From Duganella guangzhouensis (GTDB lineage Bacteria; Pseudomonadota; Gammaproteobacteria; Burkholderiales; Burkholderiaceae_D): a stretch of DNA of 64,000 nt. Below the pieces are notes generated by a model. The model was given only the letters and a program-made list of their open reading frames with translations. It searched no databases and was not told the origin of the DNA. The stretch lies in the NCBI RefSeq assembly GCF_009674535.1, contig NZ_WKJK01000012.1:1-64000 (forward strand), given 5' to 3'. Below, piece after piece: positions 51,766-61,256 of the stretch (positions within the stretch are counted from its first letter, which is position 1; every line of letters begins with the position of its first letter). The position numbers were made by a program, and so were the translations under genes.

Positions 51766-54700
51766 ATGCTTGTGCCCCTATCGGCCCTGCGCCGCCTGCT
51801 CCCCTTTTGCCTGCTGATTTGTCTGTTGCTGGCCCAGTCCCTGACCGGCGCCGCGCCCGCCCCATCGCTACGGTTTAAAAAACTCGGCCCGCTGGGCGGC
51901 GACGAGCCGTCCATGCTATCGCTGCTGCAGGACCGCCAGGGCTTTGTGTGGGTCGGCACCCACACCAACGGCCTGTACCGTTACAACGGCTACCAGGCGG
52001 TCAAATACATCAACAACCCGGCCGATCCGGCCAGCCTGCCGCACGACCGCGTCTCGGCCATTTTCGAGGACAAACAGGGCCGCATCTGGGCCGCGACCCA
52101 GAGCGGGCTGGCGCGCTTCAATCCCGAGACCAACAACTTCACCACGTTTACCAGCGACAAAGCGCCGAAAAACCACCGCATCGTCAAAAACATCATCGCC
52201 GACGGCAAGGATGGCTTGTGGATCGGCACCTGGGGTGGTTTGCAGCATTTCGATCCGAATGCCGGCAAGTTCGACGCCATTTACGCGCACGACGACAAAG
52301 ATCCCGATTCGCTGGGCGCCAACGACCTGAACGCGCTGGCGCTGGACGCCAAGGGCGGGCTGTGGATCGGCACCTGGCCAGGCGGCATGGATTACCTGGC
52401 GCCGGGCGCGCAGAAGTTCCGTCATTACCAGGTAGACCCGGCCGCCAAGCCGGACGCGCGCGCCAACATCGTGCGGGCGCTGCAATTCGATCCGGCCGGC
52501 GCGCTGTGGATCGGCACCGAATCCGGCATCATCCGCTGGGATGGCAAGAGCGACTGGGACAGCCGCAAAGTGGTCCCGACCCCGGCCAGCCGCGTCACCA
52601 ATTTCGGCCTCGACAACAAGGGCGTGCTGTGGGCCACCACCCTGTCGGCCGGACTGCTGCGCTGGAACGAGGCCGAAGGCGGCTTCGACCAGTTCGTGCA
52701 CGCCGCCGACGACCCCTACAGCCTGCCCGGCGACAATCTGCGCGCGGTGATGCAAGACCGTGGCGGCATGTTGTGGATCGCCTCCTTCACCGACGGCATC
52801 GCGCTGGCCAACCTGAGCAGCGAAGGCTTCACCCGCCACGTGCCGTTCCGCATCGACAGCCGCTCGGCGCCGGCCAGCAACGCCCTGCTCAGCCTGGCGC
52901 GTGCGCCGAATGGCAAGATCTGGCTGGGCGGCAACGTCGGCATGAGCTTGTACGATCCGGCCACCAGCAAAGTGATCCACAGCTACCACGCCGACGACAA
53001 AACGCCCGGCAAGCTGTCGCACTCCATCGTCTACAGCATGTACCAGGACGACGACGGCAAGGGACCGCTGTGGCTGGGTACCTCCAACGGCCTGAACCGG
53101 CTGGACACGCCGGAGTCGCCCTTCCAGGCCATCCATTTCGGCAACACCGCCAGCGACTACATCAACGCCATCGCGCCCGGCGCCGGCGGCGTGCTGTGGC
53201 TGGCCACCGGCAACAGCCTGATCCGCTACGAAATCAAGAGCGACGCCCGCAAAATCTACTACAACGATCCGCAGGACCCGAGCTCGCGTTCGGTCAACGG
53301 CACTTCGGCGGTGCTGGAAGATCGCCAGGGCCGGGTCTGGGCCGGCTCGGAATGGAATGGCGGCGGGCTCGACCTGCTGGACCCGGCCACTGGCAAATTC
53401 CGCCACTTCCGCCACTCGACCAAGGACGCCGCCAGCCTCAGCGACGACAACATCGCCACCCTGCACGAAGATGCGCAAGGCAGGATCTGGGTCGGCACCA
53501 GCAAGGGGCTGGACCTGGTGGTATTCAAGCCGGATGGCGCGATCGCCTTCAAATCGTATGCGGCAGCGATGCGGATGCCGAAAATCCTCGCGATTCAGCA
53601 CGACAACGACGGCCGCATCTGGTGCAGCACCATCGCCGGCCTGTACCGGCTGGAGCCGGACAGCGGCAAAGTCACCCACTTCTCGCCATCGGACGGCCTG
53701 ACCGAAGGCTTCACCGTCAACTCCTCCGCGTTTGGCGCCGACGGCACACTGTACTTCGGCGGCGTGCACGGCATGACCGCCGTGGTGCCGTCGAAAGTGA
53801 AAACCAGCTCGGTACCGCCGCAGGTGGCGATCACCGACATCACCGTCTTCAACCACTCGCTGCAGAATGGCGAGCCAGGCGAGAACGTCAAGGCCGACGG
53901 CCCGGTGACGGCGCCGACCTCGATCACGCTATCGTCGCAGGCATCGGTATTCGCGCTGGAATTCGCCGCGCTGCATTACACCGAACCATCCGGCAACCGC
54001 TACTCTTACCAGTTGCAGGGCTTCGACCGTGACTGGGTCGAGACCGACGCCAGCCGCCGCGTCGCCAGCTACACCAACCTCAACCCGGGCAAATACGTCT
54101 TCCGCGTCAAAGCCGCCAACCACCTCGGCGTATGGAACGAAGTACCGGCCGTGCTCAACATCACCATCACACCGCCGTTCTGGCAGCAATGGTGGTTCCG
54201 CTCAGCGCTGGCCGCGCTGGTGGTGGGCGCGCTGGCCTTGGCCTACAAGACCCGCATCAACCGCCTGACCCGCCACCAGGCCGAGCTGGAGCAAACCGTC
54301 GCGGCGCGCACCGCCGAGCTGGAAGAATCCAACCGCAAGCTGGCCGCGCTCAGCACCACCGATGGCCTGACCGGCGTCAGCAACCGGCGCGGCTTCGACC
54401 TGGCACTGGAAGCCGAATGGCGGCGCGCCGCCCGTACTGGCCAGACCCTGGCGCTGGCGATGCTGGACGTCGACTACTTTAAAAAATACAACGACCACTA
54501 CGGCCACCTGGCGGGCGACGCCGTGCTGCGCATCGTTGCCGACCTGATCACCACCCACGGTCGCCGCACCAGCGACCTGGTGGCGCGCTACGGCGGCGAA
54601 GAATTCGCGCTGCTGGCGGCCGCCACCGATGCCACCGACGCGTTTGGCGTCGCCGAAGAGATCTGCGCCGAGCTGGCGCGGCGGGCAATTCCCCATGAGC

Positions 54701-54861
54701 AATCGCCATTTGGTATCATGACCATCAGTATTGGCGTCGCGGTGCTGGTGCCGAGCGAAGACAGCTCGCCGCAAGACCTGGTGCAGCTAGCCGACCGCAC
54801 GCTGTACCGCGCCAAAGAAAAAGGCCGCAACATTGCGCTGCTGGCCATGCCCCCGATGTGA
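51766..54861 (+). CDS. Two-component-propeller / Y_Y_Y diguanylate cyclase
   Basis: This 1031-aa membrane protein has a signal peptide or anchor (about 5-30). Two seven-bladed propellers of Reg_prop repeats follow (roughly 35-690; blades such as GFVWVGTHTNGLYRYNG and GGLWIGTWPGGMDYLAPG), then a Y_Y_Y domain (about 715-790), one membrane helix (about 800-822), a coiled coil and a GGDEF domain (about 860-1025). The active site is intact (GGEEF at 943-947), with the inhibitory RxxD site RTSD five residues before. It should make c-di-GMP in response to an external ligand, by analogy with hybrid two-component propeller proteins that sense glycans. ATG 51766 is chosen because it directly precedes the signal sequence. 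Confidence 0.9.
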   Translation: MLVPLSALRRLLPFCLLICLLLAQSLTGAAPAPSLRFKKLGPLGGDEPSMLSLLQDRQGFVWVGTHTNGLYRYNGYQAVKYINNPADPASLPHDRVSAIFEDKQGRIWAATQSGLARFNPETNNFTTFTSDKAPKNHRIVKNIIADGKDGLWIGTWGGLQHFDPNAGKFDAIYAHDDKDPDSLGANDLNALALDAKGGLWIGTWPGGMDYLAPGAQKFRHYQVDPAAKPDARANIVRALQFDPAGALWIGTESGIIRWDGKSDWDSRKVVPTPASRVTNFGLDNKGVLWATTLSAGLLRWNEAEGGFDQFVHAADDPYSLPGDNLRAVMQDRGGMLWIASFTDGIALANLSSEGFTRHVPFRIDSRSAPASNALLSLARAPNGKIWLGGNVGMSLYDPATSKVIHSYHADDKTPGKLSHSIVYSMYQDDDGKGPLWLGTSNGLNRLDTPESPFQAIHFGNTASDYINAIAPGAGGVLWLATGNSLIRYEIKSDARKIYYNDPQDPSSRSVNGTSAVLEDRQGRVWAGSEWNGGGLDLLDPATGKFRHFRHSTKDAASLSDDNIATLHEDAQGRIWVGTSKGLDLVVFKPDGAIAFKSYAAAMRMPKILAIQHDNDGRIWCSTIAGLYRLEPDSGKVTHFSPSDGLTEGFTVNSSAFGADGTLYFGGVHGMTAVVPSKVKTSSVPPQVAITDITVFNHSLQNGEPGENVKADGPVTAPTSITLSSQASVFALEFAALHYTEPSGNRYSYQLQGFDRDWVETDASRRVASYTNLNPGKYVFRVKAANHLGVWNEVPAVLNITITPPFWQQWWFRSALAALVVGALALAYKTRINRLTRHQAELEQTVAARTAELEESNRKLAALSTTDGLTGVSNRRGFDLALEAEWRRAARTGQTLALAMLDVDYFKKYNDHYGHLAGDAVLRIVADLITTHGRRTSDLVARYGGEEFALLAAATDATDAFGVAEEICAELARRAIPHEQSPFGIMTISIGVAVLVPSEDSSPQDLVQLADRTLYRAKEKGRNIALLAMPPM

Positions 54862-55067
54862 ACGCAATGAACCCTGTAACCGACAACGACCCCAAGCCCG
54901 AACCACCCACGCCGCCCGAGCCCGGCGACTGCTGCCACAGCGGCTGCACCTACTGCGTGGACGACCTCTACCAGGAAGAACTGGACCGCTACCGCGCCGC
55001 CCTAGCCGCCTGGCAAGAACGCAACTCCGGGGTCAGGTCCATCATTTCTACACGACCTGAGCCTTAA
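54858..55067 (+). CDS. Small oxidoreductase-like-domain protein, tail supplied by a repeat
   Basis: This 69-aa protein has the oxidoreductase-like domain: a Pro-rich start, then GDCCHSGCTYCVDDLYQEEL and RYRAALAAWQERN. The four Cys residues may bind metal. Function is unknown despite the family name. GTG 54858 overlaps the cyclase stop (GTGA); ATG 54867 is the alternative. The last 14 or so residues and the stop codon are encoded by the first unit of the repeat cluster, so the natural C-terminus may have been replaced. Confidence 0.75.
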   Translation: MNAMNPVTDNDPKPEPPTPPEPGDCCHSGCTYCVDDLYQEELDRYRAALAAWQERNSGVRSIISTRPEP

Positions 55068-55232
55068 TCCCCCATTACTGCCGAGCCCGTGAAAAACTCC
55101 GGGGTCAGGTCCATTTTTTCTACACGAGCTCAGCCTAATGCGCTATTACAGCTGAGTTCGTGTAGAAATGATGGACCTGACCCCGGATTAACTACAGCTG
55201 GGACCGTGTAGAAATGATGGACCTGACCCCGG
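55027..55232. repeat. Cluster of four REP-like repeats, two forward and two inverted
   Basis: A unit of about 28-36 bases beginning CCGGGGTCAGGTCCAT and ending TTTCTACACG occurs forward at 55027-55054 and 55099-55134, and inverted at 55151-55186 and 55205-55232. The inner pair can fold into a long hairpin (55099-55186). It shares the GGGGTCAG-TCC core with the palindrome at 15645-15732. It fills the gap between the oxidoreductase-like gene and the convergent chemoreceptor gene. Confidence 0.9.
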
Positions 55233-55236
55233 GGTG

Positions 55237-56940
55237 TTAGAAGGCTTCCCATTCGTCGCCGCCGACGACTTCTTTGACTGGCTTTTTCAGCGCGGGCTTG
55301 GGTGCGGCGGGGCTGGTTTTGACACTGGCGACTACCGCCTTCGGCACCGATGGCTTGGCGCGCGAGGCCGGACGTGGCACCGCCTGCGCGCTGTGCAGCA
55401 GCTTGAATACGCTCACCACTTCGCTCAGCCGCGCGGCCTGGTCTTGCATCGATTCGGCCGCCGCCGCCGCTTCTTCCACCAGCGCGGCGTTTTGCTGCGT
55501 CACTTGGTCCATCTGCACGATGGCGGTGTTCACCTGTTCGATGCCGGCGCTCTGCTCCACGCTGGCCGAGGTGATTTCATTCATGATGTCGGTCACGCGG
55601 GTGATGCTGGCGACAATCTCACTCATGGTGTCGCCCGCCTGGTTGACCAGCGATGAGCCAGTCTCCACCTTCTCCACCGAATCATTGATCAGCGATTTGA
55701 TGTCCTTGGCCGCCGCCGCCGACCGATGTGCCAGGTTGCGCACCTCGCCCGCCACCACCGCGAAGCCACGCCCCTGCTCGCCAGCGCGCGCCGCTTCCAC
55801 CGCCGCGTTCAAGGCCAGGATGTTGGTCTGGAAGGCGATGCCGTCAATCACCGAAATAATTTCGACGATCTTGCGCGATGATTCGTTGATCGAGGCCATG
55901 GTGCCCACCACCTGCCCCACCACATCGCCGCCCTTCTGCGCGATGCCGGACGCCGATTGCGCCAGCTGGTTGGCCTGGCGCGCATTGTCGGCGTTTTGCT
56001 TGACGGTGCTGGTCAGTTGCTCCATCGACGAGGCGGTCTCTTCCAGCGAGCTGGCCTGTTCCTCGGTGCGCGACGACAAGTCCTGGTTGCCGCTGGCAAT
56101 TTCGGACGAGGCGGTGGCGATGGTGTCGGTCCCATGCCGCACCTGGCTGACCAGGCTCTCCAGATTGCCGGTCATGTCCTTGAGCGCCTGCATCAGTTGC
56201 CCGGTTTCACAGGCGCTTTTGACTTCGATCGCTTGTGTCAGGTCGCCGTCGGCCACCTGGCGCGCCAGCGTCACCGCCTGCTGCAGCGGCGAGGCGACGA
56301 TTTTCGCCACCCACATCGCCAGCACCATGCCGATGCCGATGTTCACTACCAATAAAACAATCGAGGTGATGCGCGCGCTGGCGTAAATTGCGGTGGCGTC
56401 GTCACTGGCGGCATCGCCGCCGTCGACGTTGATCTTGACCAGCTTGTTGACATTGTCGGTAATCGCGGTCAGCAGCCGGGCCGACTCGCCGGCCGCCGCA
56501 GCGCGCGCCTCGGCTTTCTTGTTGCCGCGCGACAGCTCTATCATCTTGCCGTGCTCGACCATGAAGGCTGCCAGGTTCTTGTCGAACTCGGTCGCGGTGG
56601 CTTTTTCTTCGGGACTGGAAATCAGCTTTTCATAGGTGTCGCGATGACTTTTGAAGGTCACCAGCGTCTGCTCCATGCGCTTTTCATAATCGGCCATGCT
56701 GGCCGTATCTTCGTTGAGCAGGTGGGCCAGCTCCCAGCGCCGCAATTCGCCGACGTCGGAACGCAGCTCCATCGCCGCACGCACGCTGGGCATCCAGTTT
56801 TCCGCCAGGTCGGTGGAGGCCTGGTTGACGCGGTTCATCGAGATGATGTTGCTGATGCCCAATATCAGGGTCAGTAACAACACCGCACCAAAAGAAACGA
56901 TCAGTTTTGTGGCTATTTTCAGATCGTAAAACCATTTCAT
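55237..56940 (-). CDS. Methyl-accepting chemotaxis protein, 4-helix-bundle sensor type
   Basis: This 567-aa chemoreceptor has a membrane helix (about 10-30), a periplasmic four-helix bundle (about 32-185; ENWMPSVRAAMELRSDVGEL), a second helix (about 190-212), HAMP, and a signalling domain whose tip is AVEAARAGEQGRGFAVVAGE. The C-terminus ends DEWEAF, again a CheR/CheB tether. I chose ATG 56940 because GAGGAG lies upstream and the protein begins MKWFYDLKIATKL, as expected for the class. A 30-residue longer form lacks a ribosome site. The stop lies 4 bases from the repeat cluster. Confidence 0.93.
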   Translation of the reverse strand: MKWFYDLKIATKLIVSFGAVLLLTLILGISNIISMNRVNQASTDLAENWMPSVRAAMELRSDVGELRRWELAHLLNEDTASMADYEKRMEQTLVTFKSHRDTYEKLISSPEEKATATEFDKNLAAFMVEHGKMIELSRGNKKAEARAAAAGESARLLTAITDNVNKLVKINVDGGDAASDDATAIYASARITSIVLLVVNIGIGMVLAMWVAKIVASPLQQAVTLARQVADGDLTQAIEVKSACETGQLMQALKDMTGNLESLVSQVRHGTDTIATASSEIASGNQDLSSRTEEQASSLEETASSMEQLTSTVKQNADNARQANQLAQSASGIAQKGGDVVGQVVGTMASINESSRKIVEIISVIDGIAFQTNILALNAAVEAARAGEQGRGFAVVAGEVRNLAHRSAAAAKDIKSLINDSVEKVETGSSLVNQAGDTMSEIVASITRVTDIMNEITSASVEQSAGIEQVNTAIVQMDQVTQQNAALVEEAAAAAESMQDQAARLSEVVSVFKLLHSAQAVPRPASRAKPSVPKAVVASVKTSPAAPKPALKKPVKEVVGGDEWEAF

Positions 56941-57054
56941 GGCTGGTCTCCTCATCGCTGGATGCTGGCTAGCCAGTATGCAACTATGTCGGACACCATG
57001 CCAGCGCCACGCGGCTGCTGTGTTGTTCAAGCAACAGCGTGGCGCTGCGGTGCT

Positions 57055-59310
57055 TTACAGCTTGCCGTTCAGCGAGATGAACAGCTGACGCGGCGCGCCG
57101 GTCAGCAGGGTCTGCGCAGTGCCAGTCGGATCGCTGGCCTGGAAGCCGTTGGAGCCAATGGTGGCGATGTACTGCTTGTCAAACAGATTGGTCACGTTGA
57201 CTTGCAGCGCCAGTTCCTTGGCCCAACCCACCGATTTCAGCTTGTAGCCGGCCGACAGATTGGCCAGCCAGAACGATGGCACGCTGGCGTCGTTCAGGTA
57301 GGTGTAGTAGCGCTTGGCGGTGTACTTGGCGCCGGCGCGGGCGAACCATGGGCCGCCTTCATACGACACTTCGGTGTTAAACAATTGACGCGGCGCGTCC
57401 ACCACTTCCTTGCCGCTGACCGCCACTAGGGTGGTGCCGTCCATGTAGTTCGACTTGTACTTGGAATCGTTGAAGGTGTAGGAGTTGAACCAGCTCAGTT
57501 CACGGCTGAACTTCCATACGGCGATCGCTTCCAGACCTTTGGTGTCAACCTTGCCGACGTTGACGAAGGTCGAGGCGCAACCGACGATGCCGGCGCAGGT
57601 CGCCACGCTCAACTGACGGTCGTCGAAGCGCGCGCTGTACACCGCCAGCGAGCCTTGCAGCGCATCGCGCTTGAAGCGGTAGCCGAGGTCGACGTTGACC
57701 GAGGTCTCAGGCTTCAGGCTGCCGACGCTGTTGTTGAACGCGGTCTGGGTCTGCGAGAACGGACCGGTCACGCCCGGTTGGTAGGCGCGCATGTTTTTCG
57801 ACGCCGAACCGAACACTTCATCGTCGCTGGTGAGGGCGTAGTTGAAGCCGGCCTGTGGCAGGAATTTCTTGTCGGCCGTCAGCGAGCCGGCGGCGCGGGT
57901 GCCGACCAGGTTGGTGGCTTTGATGTCGACGTCGACCGATTTGAAGCCGGCGTTCAGCTTCAGCTTGCCGTCGACCAGCGCCAGCGTATCCTGCAGGTAG
58001 TACTGCGAGGTGGTGGTGATGAAGTTCTGCTTCCAGTCGGTGGCGAATGGCTTGGTCAGGTAGTACATGGTGTCGGCCGGGCCGGTCACCGCGTAGTAGT
58101 TGCGGCTGGCGGTGTGGTTGTTACGCTCACCCCACAGACCGGCGCTGATGGTGTGGTCGCCCAGTTCCCAGCTCACGTCGCTGGTGATGCCATCACGATA
58201 GATGCTGTACTCGGTGGTACGCAGCGAGATCGGGTTGCTGGCGTTGGTCGCCACGTACGGGGTGTACCAGTGGCCCTGGCCCTTGTTGTCGTGGTGGTAG
58301 ATGGTGGTCTTCAGGTCGACGTTCTGGGTCAGGCGCAGGTCCAGCGTCAGGCCTCCCAGCGTGTCCTTGCGCAGGCCGCCGGCCGAGTAGTAAGCATCGT
58401 CCAGGCTGTTCACGCCGCCGGTGAACACGCCCTTGGCAGCGTTGACCGCGCGGTTCCAGTCGGACTGGTAGTTGTCCCAGTTGTAGCCGAGGCGGCGGAT
58501 CATTTCCAGCGACATGTCCTGGTAGTCGATTTCCTTGCGGTCCGAGTAGTTCAGGAAGCCGGTCAGGCTGTTGTCGCCAAAGTTGAACACGAAGCGCGAG
58601 TTCAGCTGATCCTGATCCTGGCCGCCTTCGCCTTTCCATTTGTCGGTGCGCTGACGGGTGCCGCTCAGGTAGGCCTTGAAGACGCCGTTGATCAGGCCGG
58701 TATCGACGCGGGCGAAGGTGCGCGAGGTCGAATCGCTGCCCAGGGTTTGCGCGAAGGTCAGGCCGCGCTCATCGCTTGGGGCCAGCGTGAAGAATTGCAC
58801 GGTGCCGCCCAGGTTGCTGGTGGAGGCGGTGCCCAGCGCGCCGGCGCCCTGCGATACCGAGACGCTGCCGATGTTCTCGGACGAGATGGCGCGGCTGATG
58901 TGCAGACCGTTGTTGTTACCGTAGGTCATGTCGCCGAGCGGAATGCCGTCCAGCGTGAAGCCCAGCTGGTTCTGGTTGAAGCCGCGAATGCTGAAGCGGG
59001 TCGACCATTCGTAGGCGCCGAACGGGTCGGCCGACTGGAAGTTCACGCCTGGCAGTTTTTCCAGCACTTTCAGCGGGCTGGTGCCTGGCAGCGCTTCGCC
59101 CAGGTCGGCTTTATTGATGTTTTGCACCTGGCGCGATTGGCCACGGCCGGTGATTTCCACCGTCTGCACCGGGCCGGCCATGGCGGCGACGGCAGCGGCG
59201 TCATCGGCGGCGGCATCGTTGGTGGCGGCCACGTCGGCGGCGTAAGCCTGGCAAGCCAGAGCTTGCAGTACGAGCAGGCACAAAGGTTTCAGAGGGAAGC
59301 GCTGGGACAT
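57055..59310 (-). CDS. TonB-dependent outer-membrane receptor
   Basis: This 751-aa receptor has a signal peptide (about 1-24) and a TonB-box-like VQTVEITG (about 47-54). The plug domain (about 65-190) contains VLEKLPGVNFQSADPFGAYE and SIRGFNQNQLGFTLDGIPLG. A 22-strand barrel ends in PRQLFISLNGKL. It takes up a ligand that cannot be assigned. The body resembles receptors of the carbohydrate or siderophore type, with no local transporter genes to decide. It does not end in Phe, a small departure from the usual barrel end. Confidence 0.9.
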   Translation of the reverse strand: MSQRFPLKPLCLLVLQALACQAYAADVAATNDAAADDAAAVAAMAGPVQTVEITGRGQSRQVQNINKADLGEALPGTSPLKVLEKLPGVNFQSADPFGAYEWSTRFSIRGFNQNQLGFTLDGIPLGDMTYGNNNGLHISRAISSENIGSVSVSQGAGALGTASTSNLGGTVQFFTLAPSDERGLTFAQTLGSDSTSRTFARVDTGLINGVFKAYLSGTRQRTDKWKGEGGQDQDQLNSRFVFNFGDNSLTGFLNYSDRKEIDYQDMSLEMIRRLGYNWDNYQSDWNRAVNAAKGVFTGGVNSLDDAYYSAGGLRKDTLGGLTLDLRLTQNVDLKTTIYHHDNKGQGHWYTPYVATNASNPISLRTTEYSIYRDGITSDVSWELGDHTISAGLWGERNNHTASRNYYAVTGPADTMYYLTKPFATDWKQNFITTTSQYYLQDTLALVDGKLKLNAGFKSVDVDIKATNLVGTRAAGSLTADKKFLPQAGFNYALTSDDEVFGSASKNMRAYQPGVTGPFSQTQTAFNNSVGSLKPETSVNVDLGYRFKRDALQGSLAVYSARFDDRQLSVATCAGIVGCASTFVNVGKVDTKGLEAIAVWKFSRELSWFNSYTFNDSKYKSNYMDGTTLVAVSGKEVVDAPRQLFNTEVSYEGGPWFARAGAKYTAKRYYTYLNDASVPSFWLANLSAGYKLKSVGWAKELALQVNVTNLFDKQYIATIGSNGFQASDPTGTAQTLLTGAPRQLFISLNGKL

Positions 59311-59455
59311 GGCTGTTGTTCTTTCTTGCTAGGTTGGTGGAAAATCAACTGGCAAGATTGTAGGAATTGCATGTGACGATGCGATGACGCGACCATGACA
59401 TCTTGATGACACAGCAACACTTGTGAACGCAGTCTCAGTACGTCCGCGTACAGTC

Positions 59456-59483
59456 GCCCACTTGCGGCCGCTCTAAAGTGGGC
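59456..59483 (+). promoter_or_regulatory. Leader hairpin upstream of the NRAMP-like gene
   Basis: GCCCACTT and AAGTGGGC form an 8-bp stem around an inner GCGGCCGC palindrome, ending 3 bases before the AGGAGG ribosome site (59487-59492). It could influence translation of the transporter; nothing marks it as a known riboswitch. Confidence 0.4.
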
Positions 59484-59497
59484 GGCAGGAGGAGCAC

Positions 59498-60883
59498 ATG
59501 AACATCGACCTGCACAGTCAGCAACGCGCGCCCGGCGACGCGAACGGCGATGACGCGCGGCGCGTGGAGCCCGCCATGGGACGCGACGACGACAGCGTCC
59601 CGGCCCACGCGGCCGACGCTGCAGGGCCGCAAGCGAATGGCGGCTGGCTCAGCAAGCTGGGGCCGGGGCTGATCACCGGCGCGGCCGATGACGACCCGAG
59701 TGGCATCGCCACCTATTCGCAGGCCGGCGCCCAGTTCGGCTACGGCATGTTGTGGACCGTGCTGCTGACCTATCCGCTGATGATCGGCATCCAGGCCGTC
59801 AGCGCCCACATCGGCCGCGTCAGCGGACACGGCCTGGCCACCAACATCCGCCGCCACTACCCGCGATGGCTGCTGTTCGCCATCGTCAGCCTGCTGTTGA
59901 TCGCCAACACCATCAACATCGCGGCCGACATCGCCGCCATGGGCCAGGCCGCGACGCTGATCGCCGGCGGCCAGCCCCACTGGTACGCGGCCGCCGCCGG
60001 CCTGCTGTCGGTGGTGCTGCAAGTCACCCTGCCCTACCAGCGCTACGTGCGCGTGCTGAAATGGTTGACGCTGGCCCTGCTGGCCTACGTCGTCACCGCG
60101 CTGACGCTCAAGCTGCCCTGGCTGCAAATCCTGCACGCCGCCGTGCTGCCCAGCCTGAGCTGGCAGCCGGATTACATCACCACCGTGGTCGCCATCTTCG
60201 GCACCACCATCAGCCCCTACCTCTTTTTCTGGCAAGCCTCGCAGGAAGTCGAAGACCTGCGAGCTGATCCGCAAGCGCATCCGCTCAAGCACGCCGGCCA
60301 GCAAGCCGCCGAACAGCTGCGCCGCATCAAGATCGACACCATCACCGGCATGGGCTTCTCCAACCTGGTGGCGATGTTCATCATGCTGACCACCGCCGCC
60401 ACGCTGGGCGCGCACGGCATCACGCACATTGACTCGTCGGCCCAGGCCGCCGAAGCACTGCGGCCGATCGCCGGCGATTTCGCGTTTGCGCTGTTCAGCA
60501 TGGGCATCATCGGCACCGGCCTGCTGGCGGTGCCGGTGCTGGCCGGCTCGGCCGCCTACGCCATCGCCGGCGCCATGCGCTGGCGTAACAGCCTGGAATT
60601 GCAACTGGCCGGCGGCCAGAAGTTTTACGCCATCATCATCGGCGCCACCCTGGTCGGCACCGCGCTGTGCTTCACCCATATCGACCCGATGCGCGCACTG
60701 TACTGGAGCGCCGTCATCAATGGCGTGATCGCGGTGCCGGTGATGGCGGTGGTGATGAACCTGGCCACGCGCCACAGCGTCATGGGTGACCTGGTGGTCT
60801 CGACACGGCTGCGCGTGCTGGGCTGGGCCTGCACCATCGTGATGGCGCTGGCGGTGCTGGCGATGTTTGCCACCATGGGGTAA
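59498..60883 (+). CDS. NRAMP-superfamily membrane transporter with non-canonical motifs
   Basis: This 461-aa protein has about eleven membrane helices of the LeuT/NRAMP fold. Helix 1 reads GLITGAADDDPSGIATYSQ; the canonical NRAMP sequence is DPGN. Helix 6 reads TISPYLFFWQASQEVED where classic members have an MPH motif with the metal-binding Met. It therefore belongs to the divergent DDDPSG subgroup of COG1914, and its substrate may not be manganese or iron. A 65-residue hydrophilic N-terminal extension precedes the core. AGGAGG at 59487 supports the ATG. Confidence 0.85.
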   Translation: MNIDLHSQQRAPGDANGDDARRVEPAMGRDDDSVPAHAADAAGPQANGGWLSKLGPGLITGAADDDPSGIATYSQAGAQFGYGMLWTVLLTYPLMIGIQAVSAHIGRVSGHGLATNIRRHYPRWLLFAIVSLLLIANTINIAADIAAMGQAATLIAGGQPHWYAAAAGLLSVVLQVTLPYQRYVRVLKWLTLALLAYVVTALTLKLPWLQILHAAVLPSLSWQPDYITTVVAIFGTTISPYLFFWQASQEVEDLRADPQAHPLKHAGQQAAEQLRRIKIDTITGMGFSNLVAMFIMLTTAATLGAHGITHIDSSAQAAEALRPIAGDFAFALFSMGIIGTGLLAVPVLAGSAAYAIAGAMRWRNSLELQLAGGQKFYAIIIGATLVGTALCFTHIDPMRALYWSAVINGVIAVPVMAVVMNLATRHSVMGDLVVSTRLRVLGWACTIVMALAVLAMFATMG

Positions 60884-60917
60884 GCTGGGGTTTTCACGTC
60901 TTGCGAGGAGTCCGTCC

Positions 60918-61256
60918 ATGCCGCGATGGATAACGCTGTTGTTTGCCACCCTGATCGCCCTGCCGGCACTGGCCTTCGACCGCCCCTTCCCCGCCAATAC
61001 CCTGCGCGGCGTCTTTACGCCGGGCTATTACCCCGACATCACGCTGGACGGCAAGGCGCGCCGGCTGTCGCCCGCCGCCCGCATCTTCGACCAGGACAAC
61101 CGGATTGAAATGCCGGCCGCCGTGCGCGGCAGCGGACTGGTGGTCAACTACACGGTGGACAGCATGGGCAATATCGACCGCATCTGGATTCTGACCGCCG
61201 ACGAGGCGGCGCTGAAAGTGCCAACCGCCGCCGAAGCCGCCGCTGCGTCTAAATAG
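60918..61256 (+). CDS. Small secreted hypothetical protein
   Basis: This is a 112-aa protein with a signal peptide (cleavage likely after ALA at about residue 19) and a mature part with PFPANTLRGVFTPGYYPDI and IWILTADEAAL. It has no cysteine in the mature part and no recognised domain. GAGGAG at 60905-60910 supports the ATG. It lies 34 bases after the transporter gene and overlaps the stop of the opposite-strand GGDEF/EAL gene by 8 bases. Confidence 0.75.
   Translation: MPRWITLLFATLIALPALAFDRPFPANTLRGVFTPGYYPDITLDGKARRLSPAARIFDQDNRIEMPAAVRGSGLVVNYTVDSMGNIDRIWILTADEAALKVPTAAEAAAASK

Noticed and set aside
55027..55232. Insertion-sequence ends
   Set aside because: There is no transposase gene between the repeats and the units are too short and numerous; REP-like elements fit better.
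59371..59387. Another CRP site (TGTGACGATGCGATGA)
   Set aside because: Only the left half-site fits; the right arm has several mismatches.
59456..59483. Manganese or magnesium riboswitch before the NRAMP-like gene
   Set aside because: Only one simple hairpin is present; none of the conserved loops of known metal riboswitches could be found.
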